Positions 61,001-64,000 of a stretch of DNA of 64,000 bases are shown here, piece by piece. A program made the position numbers and the translations under genes. This DNA is from Tetracladium setigerum. Taxonomy: Eukaryota > Ascomycota > Leotiomycetes > Helotiales. The notes under the pieces are model-generated. The model saw only the letters and a program-made list of their open reading frames with translations. It ran no database searches and was not told the origin of the DNA. How positions within the stretch are numbered: position 1 is the first letter of the stretch; each line of letters starts with the position of its first letter. The stretch is from the NCBI GenBank assembly GCA_031472005.1, contig PZJY01000002.1, forward strand, positions 2,666,001 to 2,730,000, written 5' to 3'.

Positions 61001-62292
61001 GTTTGCTTCCTTCTCCGAACTTCCACAGACCCTCCCTTCCTTCTCACGAACAAGTCGACAATTTGAAAAATCCAGCAACATAGCAGCACAGCGATGATCG
61101 ATCAAAGCTCTCTACGAATCGGGCCGTTCCGTATCAATTACCAAACCATGCTACTCATCAGAAGTAGATCAGTGGTTCCAGCTCCGCACGTCTATGCCGT
61201 CTATACTATGGTATCATTGGAACAAAAAACAAATATATCATAAGGAGTACATCGATGGCAATGCCTCGAGTTTCTAGTGGGAATTGCTGTGTGAGAGACA
61301 AAAGGAAGAAGGTAGTTCTGGACAACCGCATTGCTACTCGGGTCATCAATGTCGCATTTGCTATCAAGAGTATAACAGTAGTATTTGCATTGCGAAAGAT
61401 TCTGAACTCTCTTCTAAATGAGTCTTCTTGGAAATAGAGCTTTCCCTTGAGCGCTGTGTCGTTGATTATCGGCGACTATACATACTTTTCAGTGGTTGTG
61501 CCAATGCAATTGGATGGTTACGCATTCACGTTTGAGCGTATACCTAGGTACCCTGGATAGGGTAGTCATTGAGTCAGTTTGACTCGAGAATAGCTAAAGA
61601 ATCATAATGGCACTATTACTTGGGTAGTCTCCTGTTAAATTCGCAAGAGTTCACAACGTCTATACAGGGAATTGGGAATAGTAGCTGGCCAGTATGAGTG
61701 AGAATCCACTACCAATTTGAAGAACAAGATGAAATGACTGAGTTAGAGTAACATTATCCTCGAAGCTGAATGGAATCAGATATGTTTGTGTATAGGGATT
61801 GTGTAACTGCAAGTCTATTTTTATCAATAGGAAGCCTGCTTCTGTTCGTTCTTCACTAGATAGAACCCCACCCACATTCATCACTTCTTCCCCAGATTAT
61901 TAGTTAAAGTGCACTTCAACCTTTATCCTTCCTTTGTCCTTGAGCCACCATACTGAATGTCGCAAATGGGCTCATTATTTCCATTATTGGCCAAATAATA
62001 ATTCAGAAATTCAGCACAAGATCCGATCTGTAAGTTGTATTTCGTAAGGAACATGTGAAAGCCGTCCACAGTGGATGAGTAATCAATGCGGCCGCTGAAG
62101 CTCGGTGTTTTGACTGCGGTCACGTCGTGCCTCGGCTGCTGGTTTGTGGGGAAGCTGGACTGAAATGTCTAGAATGACCAGCCAGCAGAAACCAAATCCT
62201 ACCTAGACAAAAGAGCAGTAGACACTCCTTGCAAAATCCATGACCATCATCTCCAACAAACCGAAGTTAACAGCCGCTTCTATATCATCGCC
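58032..62292. other. 4.3 kb gene-poor region upstream of nitronate monooxygenase
   Basis: No recognised gene. Short frames include one of 135 codons at 60544-60951 (listed separately). Elements: (TAGG) repeat at about 60132-60150, CACGTG at 60538-60543 and TACCTAGGTA at 61541-61550. The left end contains the promoter of the small dsRBD-like gene. Confidence 0.45.
60544..60951 (+). CDS. Hypothetical ORF, 135 codons
   Basis: An uninterrupted ATG-initiated frame reads MSAQVICLTFITVLLMRDG at its start and contains GFEFLPDRTLFGLHLRNGD. The first 17 residues are hydrophobic. I recognise no family, see no introns or codon-use support, and the opposite strand is also open over much of the span. It may be chance. 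Confidence 0.15.
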   Translation: MSAQVICLTFITVLLMRDGRQVISQISFTGFEFLPDRTLFGLHLRNGDMTLVRETAGDGRVRIGWDNAFFKRSKTKGKGKTNIDEQMNNHLNNYGASTLFTPKFMNRFMIGSSARSHISRAKRFQASSTPALSII

Positions 62293-63397
62293 ATGCCTTT
62301 TAACACCAAGCTCACCCGCGCCCTGGGTATCAAGAGTGAGCTCAAGACATCCTCTCCTTCTTCCCACGCGGCACTCATGCTGACCTGTCATGAATAGTCC
62401 CAATTGTACAAGGTGGCATGCAGTGGGTTGGATATGCGGAACTTGCATCTGCAGTCTCCAACGCAGGAGGACTCGGTATTCTCACAGCTCTCACACAACC
62501 TACGCCCGAAGACCTTCGAAAAGAGATTCGAAAATGCAGGACCATGACGGATAAGCCTTTCGGCGTCAACATTACCCTCCTTCCTTCAATAAACCCACCA
62601 GATTATGGTGCATACGCACAAGTCGTTATAGATGAGGGGATCAAGATCGTAGAGACTGCTGGAAATAGTCCTGGCCCGGTCATCAAGATGTTGAAGGCGG
62701 TCGGAACCATCATTCTTCACAAGTGTACCACCATTCGCCATGCGCAGAGTGCTATCAAGCTTGGTGTCGATTTCCTGAGTATTGATGGCTTTGAGTGTGC
62801 TGGCCATGTTGGCGAGACAGATATCACCAACTTCATCCTTCTCAGCCGGGCCCGTCAATCTCTCAGTATTCCATTTATTGCCTCGGGAGGATTTGCCGAT
62901 GGCCAGGGACTTGCGGCTGCGTTGAGTCTGGGAGCTGAGGGAATCAATATGGGCACTCGATTTATGTGTACCGTTGAGGCTCCCATCCACATTAAGATCA
63001 AGGAGGAAATTGTCAAGGCTCAGGAGACTGATACCCAACTTGTCCTTCGAAGATGGAAGAACACCAGCCGTCTTTATAAGAATAAAATCACTGCTGAGGT
63101 TACGAAGATTGAGCAGGAGAGCACGACTGGCAAATTCGAGGAGGTTGCACCATTGATGAGTGGCAAGCGAGGAAGGGAGGTCTTTACAACTGGAGATCCT
63201 GAGTTCGGGGTATGTATTGTCTTGCAATTCGATGATAGGGTCGTACTGACATTTCGTAGGTTTGGACTGCCGGCCAGGTCATTGGATTGATTCATGACAT
63301 CCCTACATGTGATGAGTTAGTCAAGAGAATCGAGAAAGATGCCGAGGATACATTGAACTTAGCTTCATCCCTCATTGTGCCTCAGAGCAAGCTATAA
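62293..63397 (+). CDS. Nitronate monooxygenase (2-nitropropane dioxygenase family)
   Basis: This FMN enzyme oxidises alkyl nitronates to carbonyls and nitrite, detoxifying propionate 3-nitronate-like compounds. Exons 62293-62335, 62398-63209 and 63260-63397 give 330 residues, within the fungal range. The TIM-barrel motifs are IPIVQGGMQWVGYAELASAV at the N-terminus, AGGLGILTAL, KPFGVNITLLPS, the FMN/catalytic segment GFECAGHVGE with H151, and the phosphate-binding IPFIASGGFADGQGLAAALS followed by GAEGINMGTRFM. The C-terminus (VWTAGQVIGLIHDIPTCDE) also fits. The first exon is short (43 bases) but completes the conserved N-terminal strand. No pathway partners are adjacent. Confidence 0.93.
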
Positions 63398-64000
63398 TGC
63401 GCATTCCGCTGTACAATTAGATCTGCTTCTAGAAAGATATTCGCGCTGAAGGATACGTTGTTAGATGCTCGAGTTGTTGCCCTCTGTGATTTAACCCATG
63501 TAGGTGCTACTTTGCGTTACTTTGCTTAGATCTTTCTGTTGCAGAAGAACATTCCAGAAGGGCTGTCAGTGTGGGTACTTTCAGAGCCTATTGTGCTGCT
63601 GCATTGTCCTGGACAACGAAAGGCGACCCTTGAAGGCATCTGCCGTCCTCTGCCTTCATGGAAGGAGATGTGTGCAAGTTGCAATCTTCTTTTTTTTTTT
63701 TTTTTGGAATATATCCACAGACTTGGGCGAGGGTGCAAAGAAAGAGGAGAGTTTAGGATGTATTTTCTTTTCGAAATGCAGCCGCTCCTCAGGAAGTTCC
63801 GGAGAGCTCCCCTCGTGGCACGAGGTTGCTGCTAAACAATGTCAACTCGGCAGACCCGTTATATCTCTCTCTCACAGTCACTTTCCTCCACCCAACAACC
63901 CCCAACTTTCATGCAGTCCAACAACTCCTAAAACTTTGTCTGTCCTTCCCACCTGATAGCATGCCACCAAATCACACCATCCCCTCTCCTCGCAATCCCA
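63398..64000. other. Intergenic, right edge of window
   Basis: It holds the 3' side of the nitronate monooxygenase gene, a T16 run at about 63690-63705 and a CT-rich stretch from about 63855 onward that looks like the leader of a gene beyond the edge. No coding sequence was recognised. Confidence 0.45.

Overview
The window is nuclear DNA of a filamentous ascomycete (Pezizomycotina). Evidence: mostly short GT-AG introns (about 45-190 nt) with CTAAC/CTGAC branch sites, dense housekeeping genes separated by long gene-poor stretches rich in CT tracts and CCTA/TAGG repeats, and protein families characteristic of this group (peroxin-22-like, C2H2 regulators, fungal UspA-type proteins). The gene content would fit a Leotiomycete such as a Helotiales species, but that placement is an impression and was not tested. 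No virus, plasmid, CRISPR array, rDNA, convincing tRNA or intact transposon was seen.

Layout, left to right: pex22-like (-, 685-2061) and eIF2B-gamma (+, 2587-4539) share a divergent promoter. A 7 kb gene-poor stretch precedes a solitary C2H2 zinc-finger regulator (+, 11589-12785), followed by another 4.2 kb gap. CAND1/TIP120 (+, 16974-21222) converges on the mitofusin FZO1 (-, 21839-24624). PAB1 (-, 25938-28334) is divergent from the HECT ubiquitin ligase HUL5 (+, 29586-33205). Next come an aldo-keto reductase (+, 35630-36749), a TauD-type dioxygenase (-, 38679-39861), the ESCRT-III subunit VPS2 (+, 42959-43807) and a PP2C phosphatase (+, 45017-46984). The phosphatase converges on a universal-stress-protein gene (-, 48173-50501). 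After 5 kb of repeat-bearing intergenic DNA come mitochondrial ribosomal protein S7 (-, 55847-57036), a tiny dsRNA-binding-like gene of 57 residues (-, 57797-58031) and a nitronate monooxygenase (+, 62293-63397).

The genes do not form a pathway cluster. Several touch protein quality control and ubiquitin biology (CAND1, HUL5, PEX22), translation (eIF2B-gamma, PAB1, mS7) and mitochondria/endomembranes (FZO1, VPS2); this is ordinary core-genome mixing.

The strongest unusual signal is technical or evolutionary: pex22, hul5 (twice) and mrps7 each lose their conserved reading frame at a short G or C homopolymer, and in each gene adding one base per site makes the coding length a multiple of three. 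This points to undercalled homopolymers in the assembly unless resequencing shows the bases are truly absent. Biologically, the most interesting items are a GC-AG intron lying inside the UspA nucleotide-binding motif, the 57-residue two-exon dsRBD-like gene, a duplicated 3' end of the aldo-keto reductase gene, and a solitary zinc-finger regulator with what looks like a very long leader. I did not find a convincing new multi-gene system.
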